Source of the DNA: Actinotignum schaalii
GTDB lineage: Bacteria; Actinomycetota; Actinomycetes; Actinomycetales; Actinomycetaceae
NCBI RefSeq assembly: GCF_028864145.1
Contig: NZ_JARBHJ010000015.1
Span: forward strand, 1 to 46,985
Length of the DNA: 46,985 bases
Direction: 5' to 3'
A model generated the notes under the pieces. The model searched no databases and was not told the DNA's origin. It worked only from the letters and a program-made list of their open reading frames with translations. How positions within the stretch are numbered: the stretch's first letter is position 1; each line of letters begins with the position of its first letter. This document shows positions 40,186-46,985 of the stretch, piece after piece. Both the position numbers and the translations under genes were made by a program.

Positions 40186-42342
40186 TTAGCGCCGCACCGC
40201 CGGGGTATCGGTTCCGTTACCGTCCCAATCACCCACGTACAGTTCGTCACTCACGCGCCCGTAGCTGAGAACGGAATCGGCGTTCCCAGCACCCAGCGAG
40301 TTCTTGACGTAGATGGTGTTGCCGCGGCGCACCGCGAAGGTATCGCGGCCATCGCCATCGAAATCACCCAGGATGGTGGCATCACCGGCGCGCCCGTAGG
40401 CGAATACATGATCCGCGATTCCCGAGGAAATGTGGTTCTTCACGAAGTAGGTGCTCCCGCGGCGCACCGCAAAGGTGTCGACACCGTCGCCGTTGAAGTC
40501 ACCGGCGTACACGGTGTCCCCGTAGCGGCCGTAGTTAATGACCTGGTCCGCGTTCCCGCTGTGGAGGGAATTGAGAACGTAGAAGGTATTACCGCGCCGT
40601 ACCGCGAAGGTATCGCGGCCATCGCCATCAAAATCACCCACGAGGATCTCATCGCCCACGCGCCCGTAGCTGAAGGCAATATCAGCGGCGCCGCCATCCA
40701 CGGAGTTCTTCACGTAGATCATGTTTCCGCGGCGCACCGCGAAAGTATCCGTGCCATCCCCGTTCCAATCGCCGACGAGCACCTCATCGCGCGCCCGGCC
40801 GTAGGAGAACACCGAGGATGCCTGCGTGGATGTCCAGTCATTCGATACGTAGAAAACATTGCCGGTATCGGCCGGACGCACCGGGGTATCGATCTGGTTC
40901 ACCCGCTCCTGGGCGCGCAGCACCTCGGCTTCGGCCTTCGCGAGCTTAGCGATGAGATCGCCAGCTTCGGCCATCTTGGCATCAACATCCTTGAAACGCG
41001 CCACGGCCTTTTCCCATGCCTTCTTGGTTTCCGGGAAGGTCTTTTGCGCCTTGAGTGCTTCATCGTAGGAGTGCTTGGCAACGAAGTGAACGCTGCGAGC
41101 ACTCTCCAGGGCTTCCCGGGCCTTGTCGAGTTTTTCGCGCGCGGCCGGATCTTCCTTGCCGGCGTTCGCGCGCTGGAAAGCATCCTGCGCTTCCACCACC
41201 GCGCGGCGGGCTTCAGGGGTCCCGTGGGTCATATTTTCGCGAGCGCTACTGATGTATCCGTCCAGGCGAGCCAGGTACTCCGCGGTGGTGTATCCGGGCA
41301 GGAACTGATCGCCAATCATGCCCTTGCTCGCGAAGGTGTTCCCGAAGAAGTAATAGGGCAATTGATCGGGATCCGCAATGGCGAAGCCGGTGGTCACATA
41401 GCCCGGATCAATAATATTGACGTAGTGCCCCACACTCGGGCCGCGCACGCCTCGGTCATACTCAGCCTTTTCCTTGTCGTACCACAAGGTGAAGGGATCC
41501 CCACTGCGGCTGGGCATGGCAGCGATATTCTCGCCGTAATTGAAGCCCCCCACGTGATCGAAGAAGCCGCCGTGCACATTCACATTGGCGTTAAGCTGGG
41601 CATGAGCCATAAGCCCGGAGGAAATCTTGAGCGGGGCGAGCCCGTGGCGTGCCCGCAGCTCATTGAGCTTATCCACTCGGTGAATCGATTCGCGCATGAG
41701 ATCAAGATTCGTCGCATCCCCGGGTTGCCCGAGCTTGGTGTATTGCGGAATCGGGACATCGTTGATGGTGCTCGTTTGAGAGAAAGCCTCAACAGCCACC
41801 GTATCTCCCATGGCCTCGAAAAATCCGAGCGATCCACGATTCCAACGGGCCTGAGCTTCCCGCTTGGATGCTTCAAGGGCGGCATTCGCGCTATCCATCT
41901 GGCGCTGCGCCGCGGCCACGGCCGCCGAATCGGGCTGGGTAGCTGCATCGTATTTTGCCTGGGCCTGGTCAAATGCACGCTGCGCTGCCGCCAGTTTAGC
42001 AACGGCATCATCGTATTTCTTCTTGATCTCATCAAAGTTATCGACGTAATACTTTTCGTTGTTATAGCGCACTTCCCAGGTACTACGCTCCGTATCAGCC
42101 TTGGCCCATTCCTGCGCGAGCTCGCGCGCTTCGGCCACATCAATGCCCTTGGCTTCCAGTTCGGCAACGATAGCATCGCGATCTTTAATAGCTTTCGCCA
42201 GGCAAGCCCGCAGCTGGTCCGGGGACATTTTCCCCGCATTGCAGACCAACCGGGCCGGCTCGTTCGGGGTGGTGGCCGGCAGGGCGTGGACTGCCAGCGG
42301 GGCGAGAAGCGTTCCCGCCAACATGAGTGCTGTTGTGCGCAT
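40186..42342 (-). CDS. Secreted CAP (SCP/PR1) domain protein with coiled coils and five C-terminal GD-type repeats
   Basis: A 718-residue exported protein. Signal peptide 1-20. Two helical coiled-coil regions (about 35-160 and 385-485) flank a CAP domain (about 200-350; IHRVDKLNELRARHGLAPLK, HAQLNANVNVHGGFFDH, GENIAAM, SVGHYVNIIDPGY). From about residue 505 to the end there are five repeats of ~48 residues with GD(W/F)(D/N)GDG.DTFAVRRGN and YVKNSL...AD.VFSYGR..DE, a putative Ca-binding beta-propeller-like surface module. There is no LPXTG or transmembrane tail, so it is probably released or held non-covalently. GGAG precedes the ATG, and TATATT lies about 45 bases upstream. Confidence 0.88.
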   Translation of the reverse strand: MRTTALMLAGTLLAPLAVHALPATTPNEPARLVCNAGKMSPDQLRACLAKAIKDRDAIVAELEAKGIDVAEARELAQEWAKADTERSTWEVRYNNEKYYVDNFDEIKKKYDDAVAKLAAAQRAFDQAQAKYDAATQPDSAAVAAAQRQMDSANAALEASKREAQARWNRGSLGFFEAMGDTVAVEAFSQTSTINDVPIPQYTKLGQPGDATNLDLMRESIHRVDKLNELRARHGLAPLKISSGLMAHAQLNANVNVHGGFFDHVGGFNYGENIAAMPSRSGDPFTLWYDKEKAEYDRGVRGPSVGHYVNIIDPGYVTTGFAIADPDQLPYYFFGNTFASKGMIGDQFLPGYTTAEYLARLDGYISSARENMTHGTPEARRAVVEAQDAFQRANAGKEDPAAREKLDKAREALESARSVHFVAKHSYDEALKAQKTFPETKKAWEKAVARFKDVDAKMAEAGDLIAKLAKAEAEVLRAQERVNQIDTPVRPADTGNVFYVSNDWTSTQASSVFSYGRARDEVLVGDWNGDGTDTFAVRRGNMIYVKNSVDGGAADIAFSYGRVGDEILVGDFDGDGRDTFAVRRGNTFYVLNSLHSGNADQVINYGRYGDTVYAGDFNGDGVDTFAVRRGSTYFVKNHISSGIADHVFAYGRAGDATILGDFDGDGRDTFAVRRGNTIYVKNSLGAGNADSVLSYGRVSDELYVGDWDGNGTDTPAVRR

Positions 42343-42489
42343 ATGTGTCTCCTTCGATCAGCGCTATGCTCCCAGGTAATTTTCAGAATATAGGCACATA
42401 CGTTGAAAAATAAGTGACCCTGCGCACTGTCGCGAAGTCGCCGGGGATAGCCGGTACAACCCGGAATACACACCCAGCTCAGGGGTCTG

Positions 42490-42521
42490 TTATCCCCAGC
42501 CGGGGATAACCCTGTGGATAA
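42490..42521. promoter_or_regulatory. Cluster of three DnaA-box-like sites
   Basis: TTATCCCCA (42490-42498), its near mirror CGGGGATAA (42501-42509) and a perfect box TGTGGATAA (42513-42521, reverse of TTATCCACA) within 32 bases, in the gap between the CAP gene and rhomboid. No AT-rich unwinding region or dnaA gene is beside it. Confidence 0.4.
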
Positions 42522-42560
42522 TTACATCGATGTTATTTGGGTGCGGATTGCGAGGTGGCG

Positions 42561-42591
42561 GCGTCGTCGTACAAAGAAAGAACGACGGCGC
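42561..42591 (-). terminator. Terminator after the rhomboid gene
   Basis: GCGTCGTCGT pairs with ACGACGGCGC (one G-T) around an 11-base loop, just beyond the stop at 42606. Confidence 0.5.
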
Positions 42592-42605
42592 AGCTTGACG
42601 CTCCC

Positions 42606-43274
42606 CTACCGGTACCCGAAGAAAATCGCTGCCACCAGGAATGCCGCACCGAGCAGCAACACGGCAATATCGCGGGCGGTGAGCGCGCGGGAGACGCGGC
42701 GCCGGCGAGAAATCACGGCCATAAGCAGCGCGCCCATGAGGAGGCCGCCAACGTGAGACTGCCAGGAAATATTGGTGCCGGGCAGGAAACTGATCGCGAG
42801 GTTAATGGCGATGACCACCGCCATTTGGGTGAAGCTACCGCCGAAACGCCGCAGCACCACGAACATCGCCGCGAAAATGCCGAATACGGCGCCGGATGCG
42901 CCGACGGTGCCGGTGTAGTAGTCGATGTCGGTGGAGACGGTGTAGAGGACCATGACGTTGCCGGCCACCGCGCTGAGCAGGTACAACCCCAGGAAACGCC
43001 ACCAGCCGATCATGCGCTCCAGCACCGAACCGATCAGCCACAGCGCATACATATTGAAAAGCAGATGCGTGAAGCCAGCGTGCATGAACGTGGAGGAGAT
43101 GAAACGGTAGGGCTCCTCGTGGGCGATGCCGGGAGAGAAAATGAGGACCTGCCCCACGCGCGCGTCGAGCCATTGGGTCAGCAATAGCGCCACATTAACC
43201 ACGATAAGCGTGATGGTGACATAGGGGATGGGTTTGCGGATCTGAAGACGGCGCTTCTTGGGAACGTTGTGCAC
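42606..43274 (-). CDS. Rhomboid-family intramembrane serine protease
   Basis: A 222-residue protein with six transmembrane helices. The catalytic dyad is Ser128 in GASGAVFG and His174 in SHVGGLLMG; HLLFNMYALWLIG carries the conserved Asn. Rhomboids cut substrates within or next to membrane helices; the substrate here is unknown. It is the short bacterial form, with a basic N-terminus and no extra domain. The start is GTG at 43274 with AGAGAGG six bases upstream. A rhomboid next to a cyclophilin gene is common near the actinobacterial origin. Confidence 0.92.
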   Translation of the reverse strand: MHNVPKKRRLQIRKPIPYVTITLIVVNVALLLTQWLDARVGQVLIFSPGIAHEEPYRFISSTFMHAGFTHLLFNMYALWLIGSVLERMIGWWRFLGLYLLSAVAGNVMVLYTVSTDIDYYTGTVGASGAVFGIFAAMFVVLRRFGGSFTQMAVVIAINLAISFLPGTNISWQSHVGGLLMGALLMAVISRRRRVSRALTARDIAVLLLGAAFLVAAIFFGYR

Positions 43275-43365
43275 TTTCGGCCTCTCTGCGCGGTCATCCC
43301 GCTCGACAACTCTGAATCAAGCGTACCGGACGGCGCGGGGGTGTGACCGGGTGGACGGTACCGGA

Positions 43366-43398
43366 TAGGCGCGGTACCGGATAGATGCGGAACCAGGT
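43366..43398. repeat. Two tandem copies of a 17-bp unit
   Basis: GGTACCGGATAG-GCGC followed by GGTACCGGATAG-ATGCGG, upstream of the rhomboid gene. A further GGTACCGGATAG-like word precedes. Significance unknown. Confidence 0.45.
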
Positions 43399-43408
43399 GT
43401 AGCCAGCA

Positions 43409-43490
43409 AGCTCTCAACTTAACACTCAACTCAACACTCATGTATGTGACTGTTAAGTTGAGTGTTGGGATGAGTGTTGAGTGAGTGTTC
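43409..43490 (+). repeat. 82-bp direct repeat, distal copy (3' of the AlbA_2/GHKL gene)
   Basis: AGCTCTCAACTTAACACTCA...GAGTGAGTGTTC. It differs from 45041-45122 at only two positions. Within it, AACACTCA words and their reverse GAGTGTT recur at 11-12 bases and form a ~20-bp hairpin (two mismatches in this copy). Confidence 0.9.
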
Positions 43491-43514
43491 CCGCACGCCG
43501 AGCCGCGAGTGCAC

Positions 43515-45026
43515 CTAAATGCCAGGTTGAGCGAGGCGGTAACGCTGCTTCGGGCTCGTCTTCGGTTCGGTGCGCTGCACCTCGCCCTCGGTAACCAGCG
43601 TATTAAGAACCGCTCGGGTGCCGCCCAGGCTAATTCCGGCAGCTCCGGCCAGTTCACGGCTGGTGGCGCTGGCATGCGTGCGCAAATAGTCGAGAATACG
43701 TTCACGCGAGGAGGTCCCCGCAGCGGCACCCTGCTCCGCGGGTGTCATGCGGCGGCGCTCGAAAGTCAGACTAAAACTATCCAGGCGGTCGACAGGCCGC
43801 GCGGGGGGAAGCATTTCCCGCTCCAGCTGAGTCATAATTTCCTGATAGCCACTCCCCCGGTTTTCCGCCACAAAACCACCTTCTTCGAAGGGCGTAGATT
43901 CCAGCAGCCGAGCCAGGAATTGATTTCGTGTGGAGGAGAGTCCGGTTGTACCCAGGGAATCAATGGTGACCGTGCCGAATAGCCCACCCGGATTGATTAC
44001 CTCCAAACGATCCGCGTAGAGGTTCAACTGCACCTGCGTACCGCGCGCCACCGGAGAATAATCGCGATGCATCAGCGCATTCGTGAGCGCCTCACGCACC
44101 GCAACGAGCGGATAATCCACAAGGTCATGCCGAAAAGCACCGCGCACCACGCCACCCACCCGCATATTTTTTGCGACGACGCCGACACCGTCGGCCACCA
44201 GGGCGGGAATGGGACCCGCCAGCGTCCCCGAGTCCAGATGCCGCTGCCCGGAAAGCGAAGAAGCTTTGGTTGATCCCGGGTAAACCGCGTAGGTAACCGT
44301 GAGGCGAGGGAAGAACTCCTGGGGATACGTACCTAAGCAGAGCAGACCAGCCAGGGTGGGATGGCGCTGCCCATCCGGGCCAGTTCCGATAATACGTAGC
44401 TGCTCCATCGCGGTTTCATCCGGAAGTTTCCCGAAAATGCGCGGGTGGTTGAGGCGTTCGCGTTCTAGGACCGCGTGGAGGAGGTCTGGGTCTAGGGAAT
44501 CGAGGCTGGCTTCCTCCACCAGGTCGGTATCCCAATGCGGTTGTGTTTTGTTTTCCAGGAGGCGATCAATTTCGTAGGCGGAAAGTTTGCGGTCCCCATC
44601 GCCGGTGCGGATATAGGATCCGCCGTACACATTGCGAGTGGTGACATAGCAGGGTTTATCGCGCGGCTGGAGCGGCGGGATCGCGGCCATGACCAGCGTG
44701 GTTTCTCCATCAGTGGTGTCTCCATAGGGAACCATGGCGATATCCGCGCGGACCGGTGGCGTGAGGCTATCGCTGCACACCCCCGCGAGCGCATCGTAAA
44801 TCCGCGCTGCCGGGAACTTAGGAACCGGCGTGAAGCCGCGGGCCTCATCGAGGCCAAGAACAATCAAGCCACCCGAACCGTTGCTGAATGCCGAGAGAGT
44901 CTCCACGATACTTTTGGGCAAGCCGTGGGCGGCCGCTTTCACTTCGATGTGCTGAGAATCGCGCCCTTGCTGGCGAAAACCCTCAATAAGACGGCCCGTT
45001 TCCTCGCTTGTTGTGGGGATGCGCAT
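43515..45026 (-). CDS. AlbA_2 (Schlafen-like) / GHKL ATPase / winged-helix putative regulator
   Basis: A 503-residue protein. The N-terminal AlbA_2 domain (about 20-150) has HIEVKAAAHGLPKSIVETLS, FSNGSGGLIVLGLDE and VYGGSYIRTGDGDRKLS. A GHKL/HATPase_c_4 region (about 300-400) has REALTNALMHRDYS, GTQVQLNLYADRLEVINPGG and ENRGSGYQEI. A C-terminal winged helix (about 440-500) has LDYLRTHASATSRELAGAAG. This is the layout of predicted transcription regulators often annotated as RecG-like ATP-dependent helicase C-terminal. The ATG at 45026 has no Shine-Dalgarno; TAGGAT lies six bases upstream, so leaderless transcription is likely. It sits exactly between two 82-bp direct repeats, which may be its operators or the ends of an acquired unit. 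Confidence 0.88.
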   Translation of the reverse strand: MRIPTTSEETGRLIEGFRQQGRDSQHIEVKAAAHGLPKSIVETLSAFSNGSGGLIVLGLDEARGFTPVPKFPAARIYDALAGVCSDSLTPPVRADIAMVPYGDTTDGETTLVMAAIPPLQPRDKPCYVTTRNVYGGSYIRTGDGDRKLSAYEIDRLLENKTQPHWDTDLVEEASLDSLDPDLLHAVLERERLNHPRIFGKLPDETAMEQLRIIGTGPDGQRHPTLAGLLCLGTYPQEFFPRLTVTYAVYPGSTKASSLSGQRHLDSGTLAGPIPALVADGVGVVAKNMRVGGVVRGAFRHDLVDYPLVAVREALTNALMHRDYSPVARGTQVQLNLYADRLEVINPGGLFGTVTIDSLGTTGLSSTRNQFLARLLESTPFEEGGFVAENRGSGYQEIMTQLEREMLPPARPVDRLDSFSLTFERRRMTPAEQGAAAGTSSRERILDYLRTHASATSRELAGAAGISLGGTRAVLNTLVTEGEVQRTEPKTSPKQRYRLAQPGI

Positions 45027-45032
45027 AGCGCC

Positions 45033-45038
45033 ATCCTA
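45033..45038 (-). promoter_or_regulatory. -10 element for leaderless transcription of the AlbA_2/GHKL gene
   Basis: TAGGAT six bases before the ATG, directly adjacent to the proximal 82-bp repeat, so a protein bound to the repeat would overlap the promoter. Confidence 0.45.
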
Positions 45039-45040
45039 CG

Positions 45041-45122
45041 AGCTCTCAACTTAACACTCAACTCAACACTCATGTATGTGAGTGTTGAGTTGAGTGTTGG
45101 GATGAGTGTTGAGTGAGTGTTC
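45041..45122 (+). repeat. 82-bp direct repeat, proximal copy (5' of the AlbA_2/GHKL gene)
   Basis: Contains a perfect 20-bp inverted repeat, AACACTCAACTCAACACTCA and its reverse complement, around TGTATG. Further GAGTGTT words follow at 11-12-base spacing. It overlaps the region upstream of the promoter. Confidence 0.9.
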
Positions 45123-45161
45123 TGGCGCGCGGCGAGCATCGCCGCCGGCAGAGCACACAAA

Positions 45162-45191
45162 AGCGGGGCGGTACCTGGGTACCACCCCGCT
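45162..45191. terminator. Terminator between the cyclophilin gene and the repeat-flanked regulator
   Basis: AGCGGGG-c-GGTACC pairs with GGTACC-a-CCCCGCT around a 2-base turn, 30 bases beyond the cyclophilin stop. Confidence 0.65.
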
Positions 45192-45220
45192 CATCACGTA
45201 TGCGGAATTTTGCGTATTGC

Positions 45221-45742
45221 TTAGTCAATAATCTCGACGGAGGAAATCACCACGTCATTGAGCGGGCGATCATTTCCGCCGGTGGGAACCGCGGCGATCT
45301 TATCCACAACCTTGGTGGATTCCTCATCGGCAACCTTCCCGAAGATGGTGTGCTTGCCGAGCAGCCACGGGGTGGGTGCCACGGTGATGAAGAACTGCGA
45401 ACCGTTGGTGCCCTTGCCGAAGCGGGTTCCGGCATTGGCCATGGCCAGCACGTAGGGGGCATCAAAGTTGAGGCCGGGAGCGATTTCGTCGTCGAACGTA
45501 TAACCGGGACCACCGGTGCCGTTACCGAGCGGATCCCCGCCCTGAATCATGAAACCGGAGATCACGCGGTGGAAGATCGTTCCGTTGTACAGCGGATCGG
45601 TCGAAGCCTGACCGGTGGCGGGATTGGTCCATTCGCGTTCACCGCGAGCTAGTCCGGTGAAATTAGCGACCGTTTCGGGCGCTTCGTTCGGGAAGAGTTC
45701 GACGCGAATATCGCCTTCGCTTGTGTGAAAAATTGCTTCCAT
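45221..45742 (-). CDS. ppiA: Peptidyl-prolyl cis-trans isomerase, cyclophilin type
   Basis: A 173-residue cytoplasmic cyclophilin that speeds proline isomerisation during folding. The fold motifs are continuous: FHRVISGFMIQGGDP (catalytic Arg and the FxxGGD-type strand), GTNGSQFFIT, and WLLGKHTIFGKV (Trp-x-x-x-His-x-x-F). The short insertion TNPATGQASTDPLYNG is typical of actinobacterial PpiA. No signal peptide. The ATG at 45742 lacks a good Shine-Dalgarno; the longer upstream frame has no family sequence. Confidence 0.96.
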   Translation of the reverse strand: MEAIFHTSEGDIRVELFPNEAPETVANFTGLARGEREWTNPATGQASTDPLYNGTIFHRVISGFMIQGGDPLGNGTGGPGYTFDDEIAPGLNFDAPYVLAMANAGTRFGKGTNGSQFFITVAPTPWLLGKHTIFGKVADEESTKVVDKIAAVPTGGNDRPLNDVVISSVEIID

Positions 45743-45886
45743 GCGCTCAAGTCTCGCACACCTCATGGTTTTATGCCACGCGAAAAGCAAACGTGATTCA
45801 CGTGACAAATGGGGGGCGAAAAGTGAAACAATAGAGGGGTACTCAATCGCAGGAGAATTCTGTGGTTCAACGGTAGGAGGTCAACG

Positions 45887-46834
45887 ATGGCTTGTGGACG
45901 AAGCCGCGCGGACAAGCGTGCCAAGAAAGCGCAGCGGGAGGTTGACGCCATTATGGCGAAAATCGATGACCTGCGCAGCCAGGCCGAACGCACCGCAAAG
46001 AAAGCCCAGCTCAAGGGGAAGCGGAATCAGAAGAAGTGGGAGCACAAGGCAAAGAGCGCCGCGTCCGATTTCCAGGATTACGCGAAGCAGGCCGGTGAAC
46101 GCCTGAGCGATTACGCCAATCAAGGTTACGAATGGGCGGCACCACGCGCCCAGGAGCTGGCCGAAAAGGCGAAGCCGTACGTGGAACAGGCGAAGGCCGT
46201 GGGCAACGATCTTGCGGAGAAGGCCAAGCCCTACGTGGAGCAGGCCCGCGATAACGCTTCGGAGTTCGTGGAGAACGTGCGCAATGATTACCTCCCGCGC
46301 GCCCAGCGCGCCCTGCACGCCGCCGCCGAGGCCGCCAAGGGCGAGGGCACCGTAGCCGAACGCGGCCAGAAGATCGCGCGGGTGGCCTCGCGTGAGATTC
46401 AGACTCCCGAACCGGTGAAGAAGTCCCGCGGGAAGGGCCGAGTTTTCGGCACGATCGCACTGGTTGGCGGCCTTGGGGTTGCGGTCTACTACCTGTGGAA
46501 GCGCTCCCAGCCCACGGAGGATCCCTGGGCGGAAGCCTACTGGGAAGATGTGGACGGCGTGAAGGCTCCCGCGGAAGATGTGGAAGATTCCGTGAAGGCC
46601 GGTGCTGAGGAGGTTGCGGAAGCTGCGGAAGATGTTGCGAACGACGCCGCAAGCGCAGCTGGCGACGTAGCGGACAAAGCCAAGCGTGCTGGCTCCCGGG
46701 CTGAAGATGCCGTCAAGGAAGGCGCACACGAAGCCAAGGATGCGGCTGAAGATGTAGCCGATAAGGCCAAGGAAGCCGCGCAGCACGCGGCTGACCAGGC
46801 CAAGGATATCGTCGAAGATATCGCGGAGAAGTAA
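45887..46834 (+). CDS. Membrane-anchored, Ala/Lys/Glu-rich helical protein
   Basis: A 315-residue protein. Residues 1-180 are basic-acidic amphipathic helices with internal repeats (AEKAKPYVEQAK at about 90 and again at about 108). One transmembrane helix follows (about 188-206, GTIALVGGLGVAVYYLWKRS). An acidic helical tail (210-315) carries ~11-residue LEA-like repeats (AEDVADKAKEAAQHAADQAK). The short WKRSQPTEDPWAEAYWED after the helix is a pattern I associate with actinobacterial conserved membrane proteins. Function unknown. GGAGGT stands before the ATG. Confidence 0.75.
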   Translation: MACGRSRADKRAKKAQREVDAIMAKIDDLRSQAERTAKKAQLKGKRNQKKWEHKAKSAASDFQDYAKQAGERLSDYANQGYEWAAPRAQELAEKAKPYVEQAKAVGNDLAEKAKPYVEQARDNASEFVENVRNDYLPRAQRALHAAAEAAKGEGTVAERGQKIARVASREIQTPEPVKKSRGKGRVFGTIALVGGLGVAVYYLWKRSQPTEDPWAEAYWEDVDGVKAPAEDVEDSVKAGAEEVAEAAEDVANDAASAAGDVADKAKRAGSRAEDAVKEGAHEAKDAAEDVADKAKEAAQHAADQAKDIVEDIAEK

Positions 46835-46859
46835 AACTAACACAGCAGTAGCGAGCGCG

Positions 46860-46985
46860 GGGGCGGGGGGGGGGTTTTGCGGCGGGGCGGGGGGTTTTTT
46901 TTTTTTTTTTTTTTGATTTTGTGTCTCAGTCAAAAAGGCCGCGGCCCCGATTTTCAGCCGCCCCAGCTTGTCCCCCCCGCGGGCT
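46860..46985. other. Homopolymer-rich terminal segment, probable low-quality contig end
   Basis: Runs of eleven G, six G and more than twenty T follow each other, then C7. No such tracts occur elsewhere in the window. I see no gene. Confidence 0.6.

Noticed and set aside
42480-42530. Replication origin
   Set aside because: Three DnaA-like boxes only, no AT-rich unwinding region, and no dnaA or dnaN beside it.
46860-46985. Terminator or regulatory tract from the G and T runs
   Set aside because: Tract lengths and order look like read-end or assembly artefact at the contig edge.

Overview
The window reads as chromosome of a high-GC Gram-positive actinobacterium, most like the Actinomycetaceae. 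The basis is high-GC codon use, the conserved cluster fhaA-fhaB-pstP-rodA-pbpA-pknB with crgA and a class-E-like sortase, LPXTG surface proteins with AKAKXA-like coiled coils, and a CAP-domain protein with C-terminal GD-x-DGDG-type repeats. In other actinobacteria this cluster lies close to the replication origin. The genus is my inference; I could not run a search. The last ~120 bases are homopolymer-rich and look like a contig end.

Layout. 1-2896: start of a DapA-family gene, L-serine dehydratase and a lipoprotein with a degenerate HNH (DUF1524) domain, all on minus. 3328-10721: three tandem paralogous, secreted, alanine-rich coiled-coil surface proteins, duplicated together with their promoters. 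11137-13466: two lipoproteins and two toxin-less antitoxin genes (YefM-like, HicB-like). 13901-15783: luxS followed by an SAH nucleosidase (Pfs) carrying a C-terminal pair of homing-endonuclease-associated repeats. 15884-21768: oligopeptidase B, RNase HI, a macrodomain protein with altered active-site residues, and a membrane DsbA-like oxidoreductase. 22063-27303: an ABC-2 transporter whose permease is frameshifted at a G7 tract, and an asymmetric heterodimeric ABC exporter. 28373-36707: tRNA-Leu(CAG), then the FHA/phosphatase/RodA/PBP/PknB operon, in which junctions overlap by 4 nt up to pbpA. 37140-40051: a 52-residue membrane protein, sortase, crgA and phosphofructokinase. 40186-46834: CAP-domain protein, rhomboid protease, an AlbA_2/GHKL regulator between two 82-bp direct repeats, a cyclophilin and a membrane-anchored helical protein.

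How genes work together. The Fha/PstP/RodA/PbpA/PknB/CrgA/sortase set controls cell-wall growth, division and protein anchoring. The LPXTG proteins are probable sortase substrates. Pfs and LuxS are two consecutive steps of SAH recycling and AI-2 precursor formation.

The most unusual content is non-coding. A ~60-bp dyad element occurs four times (3170, 18291, 27726, and 37009 on minus). Three copies are flanked by arrays of a short motif repeated at 30-31 bp, each ending in one inverted motif 46-54 bp from the last direct copy. Five such arrays use at least four different motif sequences, yet the segment before the inverted copy is similar between arrays. I do not recognise this family; it is the best candidate here for an undescribed system.
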